Shown here piece by piece: positions 35,787 to 45,954 of a stretch of 64,000 nucleotides of DNA. Where the stretch lies: assembly GCA_030041435.1 (NCBI GenBank), contig JASHNW010000104.1:21342-85341 (forward strand), in the 5' to 3' direction. The notes beneath the pieces were generated by a model. The model worked only from the letters and a program-made list of their open reading frames with translations. It did no database searches and had not been told where the DNA came from. The translations under genes and the position numbers were made by a program. This stretch comes from Acidobacteriaceae bacterium (GTDB lineage: Bacteria > Acidobacteriota > Terriglobia > Terriglobales > Acidobacteriaceae). How positions within the stretch are numbered: the stretch's first letter is position 1; the number at the start of each line of letters is the position of its first letter.

Positions 35787-36404
35787 GTGTCGGACGGCGT
35801 GTATCTGGTGGTCGGTCTCGGCAACCCGGGCATCGAGTATCAGTTCACGCCGCACAATGCGGGGTTTCTGGCGATCGACCGCATCGCCGGCGAGCACAAC
35901 GCAGTGGTCGGCAATCGCCGCTGCCGCGCGCTCACCGCGAAGGTTCACCTGGCCGGCCGGGAGGTGATTCTGGCCAAGCCGGAGACCTTCATGAATTTGA
36001 GCGGGCTTTCCGTGGGGGCGCTCGTCGACGAGTTCGACGTCGATCCCTCCGGCAACCTGCTGGTGTTGTACGACGAGCTGGATCTCCCCCTCGGCACGCT
36101 GCGTATGCGCGAGCGGGGCAGTCCGGCGGGACATAACGGAGCGCGCTCCATCTCGGGCGTTTTGGGAACCGACGAATGGAAGCGCATCCGCATCGGCGTT
36201 GGAGCGGAGCCGGGCGTCCAGGCAGAAGCCTTTCGCCGCGGCAAGGATTACCTGCTGACGCCGATGGGCAAGCGGGACCTGAACGCGATCGATCCGGTCC
36301 TCGACCGGGTAGCGCGCGCTGTGGAGATGGTGGTCACCCGCGGTATCGGGCCTGCCATGAATGAGTTCAACCGCCGGGACGAAACGGGCCCTGCGGCGAA
36401 GTAA
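35787..36404 (+). CDS. pth: Peptidyl-tRNA hydrolase
   Basis: Releases tRNA from peptidyl-tRNA dropped by ribosomes. The motifs are complete: VGLGNPGIEYQFTPHNAGFLAID (catalytic His in the HNxG motif), KPETFMNLSG, and LYDELDLPLGTLRMRERGSPAGHNGARSI. The GTG start at 35787 immediately follows the rplY TAA, indicating translational coupling. The length of 205 residues is normal. Confidence 0.95.
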   Translation: MSDGVYLVVGLGNPGIEYQFTPHNAGFLAIDRIAGEHNAVVGNRRCRALTAKVHLAGREVILAKPETFMNLSGLSVGALVDEFDVDPSGNLLVLYDELDLPLGTLRMRERGSPAGHNGARSISGVLGTDEWKRIRIGVGAEPGVQAEAFRRGKDYLLTPMGKRDLNAIDPVLDRVARAVEMVVTRGIGPAMNEFNRRDETGPAAK

Positions 36405-36466
36405 GGAAGACGGAAGCGAATTTTGAATGCCGGGCCGAGCGGTCCGGAGGGAAAGAGAAGCAAACG

Positions 36467-36934
36467 ATGCAACGTTTCTACGAAGTGATGTTTATCGTGA
36501 GGCCCGACGTGGCCGACGAAGATCTGGACAAGCTGGTTGCCGGACTGGAGCAGACCATCACCGGCGGCGGTGGCGCGCTCCGTTCCACGGAAAAGCTGGG
36601 CCGTCGCAAGCTGGCCTACATGGTCCGCAAGTTCAACGAGGGCAACTACGTCCTGCTCACGGTCGACGCCGATGGCGCGCTGATCGCCGAGCTGGAGCGC
36701 CGCCTGCGCGTCTCTGAGCCGGTGATTAAGTTCATCACCGTGCGCATGGACGAGGAAGAAAAGCGCCTTGCCAAGGTCCGGGCGATTCGCGCCACGCGCA
36801 AGAAGCTGAGCGCCATTCCGCCGGCGCCGGTTGAGGCCGCGGAAGTTACTCCGGCGGCGCAGCCTGTGGCCCCGGTTTCCGCAGCTCCGGCAGCGGCAGC
36901 TCCCGCCGAGACCGCAACCCACGCCGGCGCCTGA
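36467..36934 (+). CDS. rpsF: 30S ribosomal protein S6
   Basis: S6 binds the central domain of 16S rRNA with S18. The first 100 residues (MQRFYEVMFIVRPDVADEDL ... GRRKLAYMVRKFNEGNYVLLTVDA) are canonical. A 50-residue Ala/Pro-rich tail follows. It starts the rpsF-rpsR-rplI cluster. Confidence 0.95.
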   Translation: MQRFYEVMFIVRPDVADEDLDKLVAGLEQTITGGGGALRSTEKLGRRKLAYMVRKFNEGNYVLLTVDADGALIAELERRLRVSEPVIKFITVRMDEEEKRLAKVRAIRATRKKLSAIPPAPVEAAEVTPAAQPVAPVSAAPAAAAPAETATHAGA

Positions 36935-37003
36935 TCGCGCCCGGCAAGATATCCCTTTGAATTCTTGGCCGGCGCCGCACCGCTCCCGGCCGGAGGAAAG
37001 TAT

Positions 37004-37339
37004 ATGGCTGACGAAATGACTGCAACGACATCATCAAGGTCCGACGCTCCGGGTGGGCGCCCCTCGGGTCCCGGCGGACGCCCCTCGGGTCCCGGTGGCC
37101 CGGGTGGCCCCGGAGGACGCAAGTTTTTCCGCCGCAAGAAGGTCTGCAAATTCTGCACCGAGAAGATCGACGCCATCTCGTACCGCGATGTGCGCCTGCT
37201 GCAGGGCTTTGTGGCCGAGCGCGGCAAGATTGTGCCCCGCCGCCTCACCGGCGTCTGCACCACGCATCAGCGGCGGCTCTCGAAGGCCATCAAGCAGGCG
37301 CGCAACATCGCTCTGCTGCCCTTCGCAGCAAGGTTCTAG
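37004..37339 (+). CDS. rpsR: 30S ribosomal protein S18
   Basis: Partner of S6 on the small subunit. The conserved core runs from [31 protein letters not shown] to [19 protein letters not shown]. The ATG at 37004 has GGAGGAAAG upstream. About 45 N-terminal residues precede the core, including repeated GGRPSGP units and a GGPGGPGG stretch encoded by a nearly exact 21-base tandem repeat (about 37054-37095); this is unusual for S18. Confidence 0.95.
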   Translation: MADEMTATTSSRSDAPGGRPSGPGGRPSGPGGPGGPGGRKFFRRKKVCKFCTEKIDAISYRDVRLLQGFVAERGKIVPRRLTGVCTTHQRRLSKAIKQARNIALLPFAARF

Positions 37340-37477
37340 GTCCGCGGCGAATCGGTCTCCGCGCTAACCTTCGTATCGCTGGGCCGGTTCCTGGCTGACC
37401 GTCCCACCGCTGACCGCGTTTTCCGCCGACCGCTTTACCAGCTGCCTGCCGGGTGGCTGCTTTTGGGAGATTGCGCA

Positions 37478-37936
37478 ATGGAAGTGATTCTCAGAGAAGA
37501 TGTCTCAAACCTCGGCCATCGCGGCGACGTGGTGAAAGTCGCCGAGGGATATGGCCGCAACTACCTGCTGCCAAAAAATCTGGCCATGGAAGCGACGCCG
37601 GCCAACAAAGCCGTCATCGAGCAGATGAAGGCCGCCGCAGTACGCCGTTCCGCGAAAGAGAAGGCCGAGGCCGAGCAGCTCGTTACCCAGCTCAACGCCG
37701 TTGCCCTGGTCTTCGAGCGCCGCGTGGGCGAGCACGACCACCTCTTCGGCTCCGTCACCTCGTCCGACATCGCCCAGGGCCTGGCGGCGAAGGGCTTTGA
37801 GATCGATCGCCGCAAGGTGCAGCTCGATGAGCCGCTGAAATCGACCGGGGAGTTTCACATTCCCGTGAAGCTCCATCGCGAAGTGACCGCGCACATCGCC
37901 GTGACCGTGAAGGGCGAAGAAGTCCCGGCGGAGTAG
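37478..37936 (+). CDS. rplI: 50S ribosomal protein L9
   Basis: Binds 23S rRNA near the L1 stalk. The N-terminal domain (MEVILREDVSNLGHRGDVVKVAEGYGRNYLLPKNLA) is canonical; a helical linker and C-terminal domain (GSVTSSDIAQGLAAKGFEIDRRKVQL) follow. The length is 152 residues. The ATG at 37478 has GGGAG upstream. Confidence 0.96.
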   Translation: MEVILREDVSNLGHRGDVVKVAEGYGRNYLLPKNLAMEATPANKAVIEQMKAAAVRRSAKEKAEAEQLVTQLNAVALVFERRVGEHDHLFGSVTSSDIAQGLAAKGFEIDRRKVQLDEPLKSTGEFHIPVKLHREVTAHIAVTVKGEEVPAE

Positions 37937-37969
37937 GCTCGCTTCCGCCGTAACCCCGCCGGGGTGCAA

Positions 37970-37996
37970 CCCATTTGCCTGTGTTTGGCAGATGGG
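37970..37996 (+). terminator. Hairpin downstream of rplI
   Basis: CCCATTTGCC (37970-37979) pairs with GGCAGATGGG (37987-37996) with one wobble pair and a seven-base loop, 34 bases after the rplI stop. No U-tract follows, so termination would need Rho or the hairpin may protect the mRNA end. Confidence 0.4.
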
Positions 37997-38192
37997 GGAA
38001 GGAATGCTTCCAACCCCGGCTCTCCTGCCCGCTTCGTGCGCAGCTCCGTCTGAGCGCGCCGTTATGCCCGTTGGCATAGGCTCTTCCACCACGGAACGCG
38101 GGCCGCAGACCCCGGGGTGCCCGCTCACCTCTAAGCGCAATCCTGAGGGCCGGGTGAGAAGATAAGCGAAACGGTCGTTTCCGGTCTCCAAC

Positions 38193-39014
38193 ATGCTAAA
38201 AGCCATCTCCTCCCACGTTTTCCTGACGCACCGCCTGCATCCCGGGCTCCTCGACGTCTTCGCCCGCGCCGGAGCCCAGGGCGTGGAGCTCTTTGCCGCG
38301 CGCCAGCACTTCGACTACACCAGCCGCGCCCATGTGCGCGAGCTGGCCGAATGGTTCCGCTCGAACACCGTGGAGCCGTTTTCCATGCACGCGCCGCTGT
38401 TTGCGGACCAGGAAATGGGCCGCGGCGGTGCACCCGCGGTGAACGTCATCCACCCGGAGAAGGCGCGCCGCATCGACGCTATGGACGAGATCAAGCGCGC
38501 GCTCGAAGTCGCCGAACAGATCCCCATTCGCTTCCTCATCGTCCATCTCGGTGAGCGCGAGGACACCTGGAGCCTGCGTGCGCTCGAGCACTCCATCACC
38601 GCTCTTGAACATCTCCGTGCTTTCGCCAGCCCGCTCGGCGTGAAGCTGCTCATCGAGAACCTGCAGGGCGATGTGACCAGGCCTGCGCACCTCATTGAGA
38701 TCCTGACCGCCGGGCATCTGCCGGACATTGGCCTCTGCCTCGATGTCGGGCACGCGCACCTGGGCGACGGCGTGGCGCCGGTTCTGGCCGAATTGAAGGA
38801 GCGCATTCGCTCCACGCATCTGCACGACAACAAGCGCGACAAAGACTCGCATCTGTGGCCCGGCGACGGCACCATCGATTGGAACGAGACTCTGCCGGAG
38901 CTGAAATCGGCCCCGCAAACCCCTGCCGGCGTGCTTGAAATTCACTACGCCCTGGGCGAAACCGCTGAAGCCGTTGCCGCCAAAGCAGCTAAAGCATTCG
39001 AGAAGATGGATTAA
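38193..39014 (+). CDS. Sugar phosphate isomerase/epimerase-like TIM barrel protein
   Basis: A 273-residue protein of the xylose isomerase-like TIM barrel superfamily (AP endonuclease 2 family). Metal-site phrases are visible in order: GVELFAARQH, FSMHAPLF, FLIVHLGE, LLIENLQGD, GLCLDVGHAHLGD and RSTHLHDN, with Glu, Asp and His at the expected strand ends, and VLEIHY near the end. The substrate is not deducible. It lies between rplI and asnS in the same direction. Confidence 0.8.
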   Translation: MLKAISSHVFLTHRLHPGLLDVFARAGAQGVELFAARQHFDYTSRAHVRELAEWFRSNTVEPFSMHAPLFADQEMGRGGAPAVNVIHPEKARRIDAMDEIKRALEVAEQIPIRFLIVHLGEREDTWSLRALEHSITALEHLRAFASPLGVKLLIENLQGDVTRPAHLIEILTAGHLPDIGLCLDVGHAHLGDGVAPVLAELKERIRSTHLHDNKRDKDSHLWPGDGTIDWNETLPELKSAPQTPAGVLEIHYALGETAEAVAAKAAKAFEKMD

Positions 39015-39080
39015 CGCCAGCGCTCAGCGGCCGGCGAACAACGTTCAGGAACTGGGAAGGCTTAGCGGGGTCTTACGGTC

Positions 39081-40445
39081 ATGGCAGACGAAAAGACGGA
39101 AATCGTAACAGAAACAGCGACAGAAGCTCCACTCTCGACCATCGCCCGCATCGGCGAACACGAAGGCCGGACGGTCACGCTGCACGGCTGGCTCTACAAC
39201 CTGCGCGAGAGCGGCAAGCTGCTCTTCCCCATCTTCCGCGACGGCACCGGAACCATCCAGGGCATCGTTCCCAAAGCCGCCGTCACGCCGGAAGTCTTCG
39301 AGACCGTCAAGGGGCTGACGCAGGAATCCTCGGTTATCGTCCGCGGCAAAGTGCGTGCCGATAAACGTGCGCCCGGCGGTTACGAATTAGACGTCGAGAA
39401 CGTGGATGTGGTCCAGCGCGTTCGCGAAGACGATCCGTTTCCCATTTCGCTCAAAGAGCACGGCACCGACTTCCTCATGGAGCACCGCCATCTCTGGGTG
39501 CGCACGCCGCGCCAGGCAGCCATCCTGCGCATCCGCGCGGAAATCATCAAGGCCGCTCGCGATTTTCTCGACGACAATGGCTTCATCCTCACCGATCCGC
39601 CGATCCTGACGCCGGCAGCCTGCGAAGGGACAAGCACGCTCTTCCCGGTCGAATACTTCGGCGACGAAGCCTACCTCACGCAGAGCGGCCAGCTCTACAT
39701 CGAAAGCACCGCGCTCGCGCTGGGCAAGGTCTATTCGTTCGGCCCCACCTTCCGCGCGGAAAAATCGAAAACGCGACGCCATCTCACCGAGTTCTGGATG
39801 GTCGAGCCGGAATGGGCGTTCGCCACGCTCGACGACCTGATGGGCCTGGCGGAAAACTTCATCAGCTTCATCGTCGATCGCGTGCTGACGCGCCGCGCCG
39901 CTGAACTGAAGACGATCAATCGCGATGTGACCAAACTCCAGGCCATCCAGCCGCCCTTTCCGCGCCTACGCTACGACGAGGCTGTCGACCTGCTGAACGA
40001 CGCACACGCCAAAGGCCTGCTGGAACAGCCCTTCGAGTACGGTAACGATTTCGGCTCGCCCGACGAGACGTACATCTCCTCGCAGTTCGATCGCCCTGTG
40101 ATGGTCCATCGCTATCCTGCTGCAGTGAAGGCGTTCTACATGGAGCCCGATCCGCAGGACCCGAAATATGCCCTCTGTGTCGATGTGCTCGCGCCCGAAG
40201 GCTACGGCGAGGTCATCGGTGGATCGCAGCGTATCGCATCGTACGACCTGCTGAAGAAGCGCATCGAAGAGAACCAGTTGCCAATCGATGCTTTCAAGTG
40301 GTATCTCGATCTGCGGCGATATGGTTCCGTTCCTCACTCCGGATTCGGCATGGGCATCGAGCGCGCGGTAGCCTGGATCTGCGGGCTCGACCACGTGCGC
40401 GAGACCATTCCGTTCGCGAGGACGCTGAACCGCATCTATCCGTAA
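39081..40445 (+). CDS. asnS: Asparaginyl-tRNA synthetase
   Basis: Class IIb synthetase charging tRNA-Asn. An OB-fold anticodon domain ([35 protein letters not shown]) covers about 25-125. The catalytic domain follows, with motif 1 ([29 protein letters not shown]), motif 2 ([21 protein letters not shown]) and motif 3 ([27 protein letters not shown]). The length of 454 residues is typical. The insertion pattern is that of AsnRS rather than AspRS. Confidence 0.93.
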   Translation: MADEKTEIVTETATEAPLSTIARIGEHEGRTVTLHGWLYNLRESGKLLFPIFRDGTGTIQGIVPKAAVTPEVFETVKGLTQESSVIVRGKVRADKRAPGGYELDVENVDVVQRVREDDPFPISLKEHGTDFLMEHRHLWVRTPRQAAILRIRAEIIKAARDFLDDNGFILTDPPILTPAACEGTSTLFPVEYFGDEAYLTQSGQLYIESTALALGKVYSFGPTFRAEKSKTRRHLTEFWMVEPEWAFATLDDLMGLAENFISFIVDRVLTRRAAELKTINRDVTKLQAIQPPFPRLRYDEAVDLLNDAHAKGLLEQPFEYGNDFGSPDETYISSQFDRPVMVHRYPAAVKAFYMEPDPQDPKYALCVDVLAPEGYGEVIGGSQRIASYDLLKKRIEENQLPIDAFKWYLDLRRYGSVPHSGFGMGIERAVAWICGLDHVRETIPFARTLNRIYP

Positions 40446-40450
40446 CCTTT

Positions 40451-41437
40451 ATGCCCAAGGCGATCGAATTTCCCATGCAGACAGCCAATGCGCCCGGAAT
40501 CTATCTCGGTGTGCAGGCGCTGCCGCCACGCAAAATAAAGGTGATCGGCGTCCCGCTCGATCTGGGCGCGTCGCGTCGCGGCGTGGATATGGGCCCGTCT
40601 GCCGTGCGTGTGGCCGGACTCGAGGCGCGCCTCGAAGCGCTCGGCCATGAAGTGCGCGACGGCGGCAACATCAGCGTGGCTGTGGCCGAGACCAAGTCCG
40701 CCGGCAACCAGCGCTCCCGCTATCTGAAGGAAATCACCGAAACCTGTTTGCGCACCGCCGAGATGGTGGAGAAAGCGCTCAGGGAAGGTATGACCCCGGT
40801 TATTCTCGGTGGCGACCATTCTGTTGCGGCAGGCAGCGTCTCCGGGGTTGCAAACTTTTATCGCGAGCAGCACCAGAACATTGGACTCATCTGGATCGAC
40901 GCCCACGCGGACATGAACACACCGGCGACTTCGCCCAGCGGCAACGTGCACGGAATGCCGCTGGCCGCGCTGCTCGGCCTGGGCCCCGAGCCGCTCTCCA
41001 ATCTGTTTGGATTTTCTCCCAAGGTGCAGCCGGACAACGTAGTGCTGGTCGGCGTGCGCGATATCGACGCCACCGAGAAAGAGAACATTAAACGGGCAGG
41101 CGTGACCGAGGTCTACACCATGCGCGACATTGACGAACGTGGCATGAGGACGGTGATGGAAGAAGCGCTGCGCGCGGCCGGCCGCGGGACAGCGGGTTAC
41201 CACGTCTCGCTCGATATGGACTGGATCGATCCCGAGGACGCACCCGGCGTCGGCACGCCTGTGCGCGGCGGCGCCACCTATCGCGAGGCGCACCTTGCCA
41301 TGGAAATCATCGCCGACCACGGGCGCATGGTTTCGCTGGAAGTGGTTGAGGTCAACCCCGTCATCGACGAGCACAACCGCACCGCGGCCCTGGCCGTTGA
41401 GCTCATCTCATCGGCATTCGGCAAGAAAATTCTGTAG
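40451..41437 (+). CDS. rocF: Arginase
   Basis: Mn-dependent ureohydrolase converting arginine to ornithine and urea. Motifs are complete: PVILGGDHSVAAG, IDAHADMNTP and SLDMDWIDPEDAPGVGTPVRGG, and the start IGVPLDLGASRRGVDMGPSAVR is that of true arginases rather than agmatinases. The ATG at 40451 gives 328 residues; an ATG at 40475 is an alternative, and neither has a clear ribosome-binding site. It follows asnS by five bases. Confidence 0.9.
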   Translation: MPKAIEFPMQTANAPGIYLGVQALPPRKIKVIGVPLDLGASRRGVDMGPSAVRVAGLEARLEALGHEVRDGGNISVAVAETKSAGNQRSRYLKEITETCLRTAEMVEKALREGMTPVILGGDHSVAAGSVSGVANFYREQHQNIGLIWIDAHADMNTPATSPSGNVHGMPLAALLGLGPEPLSNLFGFSPKVQPDNVVLVGVRDIDATEKENIKRAGVTEVYTMRDIDERGMRTVMEEALRAAGRGTAGYHVSLDMDWIDPEDAPGVGTPVRGGATYREAHLAMEIIADHGRMVSLEVVEVNPVIDEHNRTAALAVELISSAFGKKIL

Positions 41438-41446
41438 CTGCCGCGA

Positions 41447-42949
41447 TTACAGTTTGCAGACGCTCACCGCGCCGTTGCTGTACGGGCATGCCAACCCGTC
41501 CACGCCAGGCCCCTGCACGACAATCCAGTCCACTCCGAGTTCCTGCCTGAGCCGCAGAAAATCCTCTTTGCGGAAATGCTTCCAACCTGCCACCGCTTCC
41601 GTTTGTTGCTGCCACAGCGGCGCGAGATCGGGCACCTGCGTGGCGACCGCCGCGTCCTTTACCCAGTCGGCCAGCTCGCTCCTCTCGGCCAGCGCCCGAA
41701 AGCTGTGATAATCCTCGTCCGGCAACTCCATGTAGTCAGGGTCGAGGGCGAAGTACGCATCGACAGGCGTGTTGCCGCGAACCCAATCAAATGCCTGCAG
41801 CCACGGGTTCCGCGCCGCGCGCCCAGGTAATTCCAGGTGTTCTGTTCCGGGGAAAAGCGACCGCTGCGCCAGAAACATACCCGCCGCGAGCGGCAAGAAC
41901 AGAACGGCCCAGCGCCACCTGTGCCCGCGCAGCAGCTTTTCGCCGATGAGCCCTCCGCCGAGCAGCAGCATCAGGACGTACACGAGGTGCAGATACCGCA
42001 TCGGCTGCATCGGCATGAGCCGGATCAGCGCCGGCGTCAGCAGCGCGACGCAGGCAACCGCCAGCTGGAAGACCGCGAAGACCGCCGCGCATCCTGCCAG
42101 CCGCGCCATCGCCGGCCGCCTGGCTCTTCGCGCGTAAAGCGCCATCAGCCACAGGATGAAGATGGGTGCGATAGCGCCCAGCCATTCGTACCAGGTCCAG
42201 CGGCCCAGAAAGTAGTAATTCCGCGTCGTGAGTGCCGCTCTCCACGCCGCCGATGGCCCCTCGAAGATCCACACAGGCACAATGCCGGCTGCCAGCACCG
42301 ATGCATTGGCTGCGCGCGCCGTGGGTCGATCGCGCCGCCCGGCGATCCACAGCATCGCGCAGTACGAAACGCCAAAAACCCCCATGATCGGATGCATCGC
42401 CACGGCTCCCAGCAGCAACAGAGATGCGAGAACGAAGCGTCGTTCCAGGACGGCAACGGCCGCGGTCAGAATGAGTGCGGTAGCAATGGCGCGCGGATGC
42501 AAATATTGATCGAAAATGTAGAGCGCCGTCCCGGCCACAGGCATGGTGAAGAGAACGCCCACCAGCGCCACGCCGGCCCACTCTCCGGCGCGCGAGGGAA
42601 AGCACAGGCGCGCGATGCGCCAGCAGGCCCAGAGCAGGAAGATCGCCGCCAGAATTTGTCCCATCAGTTCCGAGACAGGAAGGGAAATATGCGTGACGCG
42701 CACCCAGGCGGCCATGATCTTGTCGAAGACGCTGGCCTGCATCTGCCGGGTGAAAAGCCGGAAATCGTGCGGGTACAATGCAGGGTTCAGACGGCGGTGG
42801 ATCGCCGAAAGATACACGGCATCATCTTCCACACCGGGATGGTATCCTTCGACCAGCAACGCCCCGCAGGATATGAGCACGAGCAGGCAGATATTCTTGA
42901 TTTGTGTCTTCAAACTTTTTCGAGTCACCCCCGGATTCGCATGCTTCAA
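41447..42949 (-). CDS. Multi-pass membrane protein of unknown function
   Basis: Not recognised to family level. The 500-residue protein has about ten hydrophobic helices between residues 20 and 400. An early periplasmic loop (EGYHPGVEDDAVYLSAIHRRLNPALYPHDFRLF) and a soluble C-terminal domain (WLQAFDWVRGNTPVDAYFALDPDYM) give the overall plan of GT-C-like or DUF6798-type proteins. It is divergent from a polyprenol-phosphate glycosyltransferase gene across about 20 bases, so a role in lipid-linked sugar transfer is possible but unproven. Confidence 0.6.
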   Translation of the reverse strand: MKHANPGVTRKSLKTQIKNICLLVLISCGALLVEGYHPGVEDDAVYLSAIHRRLNPALYPHDFRLFTRQMQASVFDKIMAAWVRVTHISLPVSELMGQILAAIFLLWACWRIARLCFPSRAGEWAGVALVGVLFTMPVAGTALYIFDQYLHPRAIATALILTAAVAVLERRFVLASLLLLGAVAMHPIMGVFGVSYCAMLWIAGRRDRPTARAANASVLAAGIVPVWIFEGPSAAWRAALTTRNYYFLGRWTWYEWLGAIAPIFILWLMALYARRARRPAMARLAGCAAVFAVFQLAVACVALLTPALIRLMPMQPMRYLHLVYVLMLLLGGGLIGEKLLRGHRWRWAVLFLPLAAGMFLAQRSLFPGTEHLELPGRAARNPWLQAFDWVRGNTPVDAYFALDPDYMELPDEDYHSFRALAERSELADWVKDAAVATQVPDLAPLWQQQTEAVAGWKHFRKEDFLRLRQELGVDWIVVQGPGVDGLACPYSNGAVSVCKL

Positions 42950-42970
42950 TGCAAATTGAGATCGACGGCT

Positions 42971-43792
42971 ATGGCCGGAGATGAAGAGGTTAGGGCTTTG
43001 GGCGCCATGCCGTGTTGCTCGCCGAGATTAGCTCTCATCATTCCCACTCTCCGCGAAGCGAGTAACATACGGCCGCTCTTGTTGCGGGTGCGCGCTGCGC
43101 TGGACCGCTGTGACGTTGCCTATGAAGTGATTGTAGTGGACGACGAAAGCCGCGACGGCATCGACCAGGCGGTTGCGGAGATCGCCGGCGAAGACCCGCG
43201 CATTCGGCTGATCGTGCGGCGCGGCGAACACGGCCTCGCCGGCGCGGTCATGCGCGGCTGGGCCGAAACCGATGCCGAGCTGCTCGCTGTTATGGACGCC
43301 GATCTGCAGCATCCGCCCGAAGTGCTGCCGCGGTTGTTGGCCGAACTCGAGGCCGGCGCCGATCTGGTCGTCGGCAGCCGCTATGCTCAGGGCGGCGACC
43401 TGCGGGGATGGAAGCCGTTGCGCCATTTCGTATCCCGTATGGCAGTCTGGATGACGCTGCCCGTGCAGCGGGCTGGCCGGCGCGCGCGCGATCCCATGTC
43501 AGGGTTCTTCATGGTGCGCCGCGCGTGCATCGAAGGCGTCCCGCTGCAGCGATCCGGCTTCAAGATCCTACTCGAAATCCTCGCCTGCGGAGAAATTCGC
43601 TCCGTCGCAGAGGTCCCCTTTACCTTCGGTCGCCGTTACGCCGGAGCCAGCAAAGCCAACCTGCGTGTCGCCTTCGATTATCTGGTCCTGCTCGTCCGTC
43701 TTTACCGTCAAAAGGGAAGAACGCCGTTGCGCGTCGAGCCCGATTTGGCGCACGCGGCCCTCGAAAGCAGCCAGGAAGCCGTCGGCAGCTAG
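42971..43792 (+). CDS. Dolichol/polyprenol-phosphate mannosyltransferase-like GT2
   Basis: A GT2 enzyme expected to transfer a hexose from a nucleotide sugar to polyprenyl phosphate. LALIIPTLREASNI, VIVVDDESRDG and AVMDADLQHPPEVLPRLLAELEAGADLVVGSRYAQGG are the DPM1 signature, with the metal-binding DAD motif. DPMSGFFMVRRA follows. No C-terminal membrane segments are present, so it is the soluble DPM1 type. The ATG at 42971 is my preferred start; ATGs at 42941 and 43007 are alternatives. The much longer open frame upstream is antisense to the membrane protein gene. Confidence 0.85.
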   Translation: MAGDEEVRALGAMPCCSPRLALIIPTLREASNIRPLLLRVRAALDRCDVAYEVIVVDDESRDGIDQAVAEIAGEDPRIRLIVRRGEHGLAGAVMRGWAETDAELLAVMDADLQHPPEVLPRLLAELEAGADLVVGSRYAQGGDLRGWKPLRHFVSRMAVWMTLPVQRAGRRARDPMSGFFMVRRACIEGVPLQRSGFKILLEILACGEIRSVAEVPFTFGRRYAGASKANLRVAFDYLVLLVRLYRQKGRTPLRVEPDLAHAALESSQEAVGS

Positions 43793-43890
43793 TCGGCTGG
43801 CACTGCTCCGCAGCAAGCAGGTCAGCCATAGAGGTTGCCGCAACCATCATCTCCGACTGCGATACCCTGCGAACTGAGGTCGTTTTCGTC

Positions 43891-45882
43891 ATGCCGCCTG
43901 TCTCCGCGCCAGATTCTTCTGCCCTCAATCCGTCCTGGACCGCCATCAGCCCGCAAAGCCTTACCGCCTGGGTGGAAGACCGCCTGCGGCGCCACCGCGA
44001 AGCGCTCGACCGCATCCAGGCCACGCCGGCCCACGCGCTCGAGAGCACGCTGCGCGCCTACGACGACGCTGTTGCGGAGCTCGGCCTGACGGGGTCGCAG
44101 ACCGGCCTGATGCACAGCGTTTCGCCCGATAAGGATGTACGCGACACCGCGGAGGCGCTGCTGCAGAAAATCTCCCAGGCCGGGGTCGAGCTGGCACTGA
44201 ACCGCGACGTCTACCAGGCGCTGGCGCAGATCGACCCGAGCGCGGCCGACGCGGCGACGAAACACTATCTCGACCGCACGCTGCTGCAGTATCGTCTCGC
44301 CGGCGTCGACAAGGACGACGCAACCCGCGCGCGCATCAAGGAGCTGCAGGATAAAGCGACGCTGCTGTCGCTGGCCTTTGGCCGCAACGTGCAGGAGGGC
44401 AGCAACACCGTCACCGTCGAAGATGCGTCCGAGCTGGACGGCCTGCCGCCCGATTATCTCGAAGCGCACCAGCCAGGCGAGGACGGCAAGATTGTCCTGA
44501 CCACCGATTTCCCCGACTACCTGCCGGTGATGACCTTTGCGCGCTCCAGCGACCTGCGCCTGCGCATGTTCCTCGCCTACAACACGCGCGCCTATCCCGC
44601 GAACCGGCAAATTCTGCTCGATCTGCTCGCCATACGCCAGGAAATGGCCAACCTTCTTGGCTTCGCGCACTGGGCCGACCTTGCGACGGCTGACCAGATG
44701 ATGGAATCAGCGGCCAATATGCAGGCCTTCCTCGACGATCTCGACCATGCCAGCCAGCCCGGCGCGGAGAAAGAATATGCGATGATCCTCGCGTTCGCCC
44801 GCGAGAAGCAGCCGGGCCTCGACCAAATCGACGCCGCCAGCCGCGCCTTTTGGGTGGAGTTGTACCGACGTTCGGCCTTCGATTTCGACTCGCAGTCCGT
44901 GCGACCCTATTTCCCCTATCCGCGTGTCGAAGCCGGCGTGCTGGCGACTGCCGAGAAGCTCTTCCAGGTGAATTTCCGGCGCATCGAGAATCCCGAAGCC
45001 TGGCACGCGGCCGTCAGTGCGTGGGAAGTGTGGGACGGCACGGAAATCACCGGCCGGTTCTACCTCGACATGCATCCGCGCGAGGGCAAGGACAAGTGGT
45101 TCTCCGCGCACCCGCTGGTGCCGGGGATTGCGGGACGCCAACTGCCGGAAGCTGCGCTCATCTGTAATTTTCCGGAGCCGAAGGAAGGCAATCCGGCGCT
45201 GATGCAGTACTCCGACGTGGTAACGTTCTTCCACGAATTCGGCCACCTGATGCACGCTCTCCTCGGCGGACGCCAGGCCTGGGCCGGCATTAGCGGCATC
45301 GCGACCGAAGGCGACTTCATCGAGGTGCCCTCGCAGATGCTGGAGGAGTTCTTCCGCGATCCCGGCCTGCTTGCAACGTTTGCGCACCACTACGAAACCG
45401 ATGAGCCCATCCCCGCTGAACTGGTCCTGCGCATGAATCGCGCCGGCGCCTTTGGCCGTGCAGACTGGGTCCGCACGCAGCTTTTCTACACCACGTATTC
45501 CCTCGAGACCCACGTGCTCGATCCCTCCACCCTCGATCTGGACCAGCTTTACCGATCCCTCTACGAGCGCTTCCTGCCGTACGCCTGGATCGAAGGCAAC
45601 CGCATGTACGCGAGCTTCACCCACCTCACCGGCTACTCGTCGAACTACTACACCTACCTCTACGACAAGGTGATCGCGCTCGACTTTTTCCGACAGTTCC
45701 CGCGCCACGCGCTCCTCGACTCGGCCATCGCCATGAAATACCGCCGCGCCGTGCTGGAACCGGGCGGGTCTATGCCGGCTCGTGAGATCGTGCAGCAGTT
45801 CCTCGGCCGCAGCCAGTCCAGCGACGCCTTTACCCAGTGGATGAGCGAGGAATTCCAGTCCGAAAGCGCCGCGTACGAGTAG
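43891..45882 (+). CDS. M3-family oligopeptidase (thimet oligopeptidase-like)
   Basis: Zinc metallopeptidase of 663 residues degrading short peptides. The zinc motif HEFGHLMHALLGG is intact, and the third ligand Glu lies in DFIEVPSQMLEEF. FYLDMHPREGKDKWF and the C-terminal YLYDKVIALDFF are also typical of M3A enzymes. There is no clear signal peptide, suggesting the cytoplasm. The ATG at 43891 begins the homologous region, with TGAGGT 12 bases upstream. Confidence 0.92.
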   Translation: MPPVSAPDSSALNPSWTAISPQSLTAWVEDRLRRHREALDRIQATPAHALESTLRAYDDAVAELGLTGSQTGLMHSVSPDKDVRDTAEALLQKISQAGVELALNRDVYQALAQIDPSAADAATKHYLDRTLLQYRLAGVDKDDATRARIKELQDKATLLSLAFGRNVQEGSNTVTVEDASELDGLPPDYLEAHQPGEDGKIVLTTDFPDYLPVMTFARSSDLRLRMFLAYNTRAYPANRQILLDLLAIRQEMANLLGFAHWADLATADQMMESAANMQAFLDDLDHASQPGAEKEYAMILAFAREKQPGLDQIDAASRAFWVELYRRSAFDFDSQSVRPYFPYPRVEAGVLATAEKLFQVNFRRIENPEAWHAAVSAWEVWDGTEITGRFYLDMHPREGKDKWFSAHPLVPGIAGRQLPEAALICNFPEPKEGNPALMQYSDVVTFFHEFGHLMHALLGGRQAWAGISGIATEGDFIEVPSQMLEEFFRDPGLLATFAHHYETDEPIPAELVLRMNRAGAFGRADWVRTQLFYTTYSLETHVLDPSTLDLDQLYRSLYERFLPYAWIEGNRMYASFTHLTGYSSNYYTYLYDKVIALDFFRQFPRHALLDSAIAMKYRRAVLEPGGSMPAREIVQQFLGRSQSSDAFTQWMSEEFQSESAAYE

Positions 45883-45954
45883 GAAATCGATCCAATAGCA
45901 TCGCGTCGATCAGGTAAGCTGATCCCATCCTGCACGAAACCGTGGGGTGATTCG

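Noticed and set aside
41837..42970. Long upstream extension of the GT2 glycosyltransferase frame
   Set aside because: The extension is antisense to the membrane protein gene; the glycosyltransferase domain starts only near 43030.
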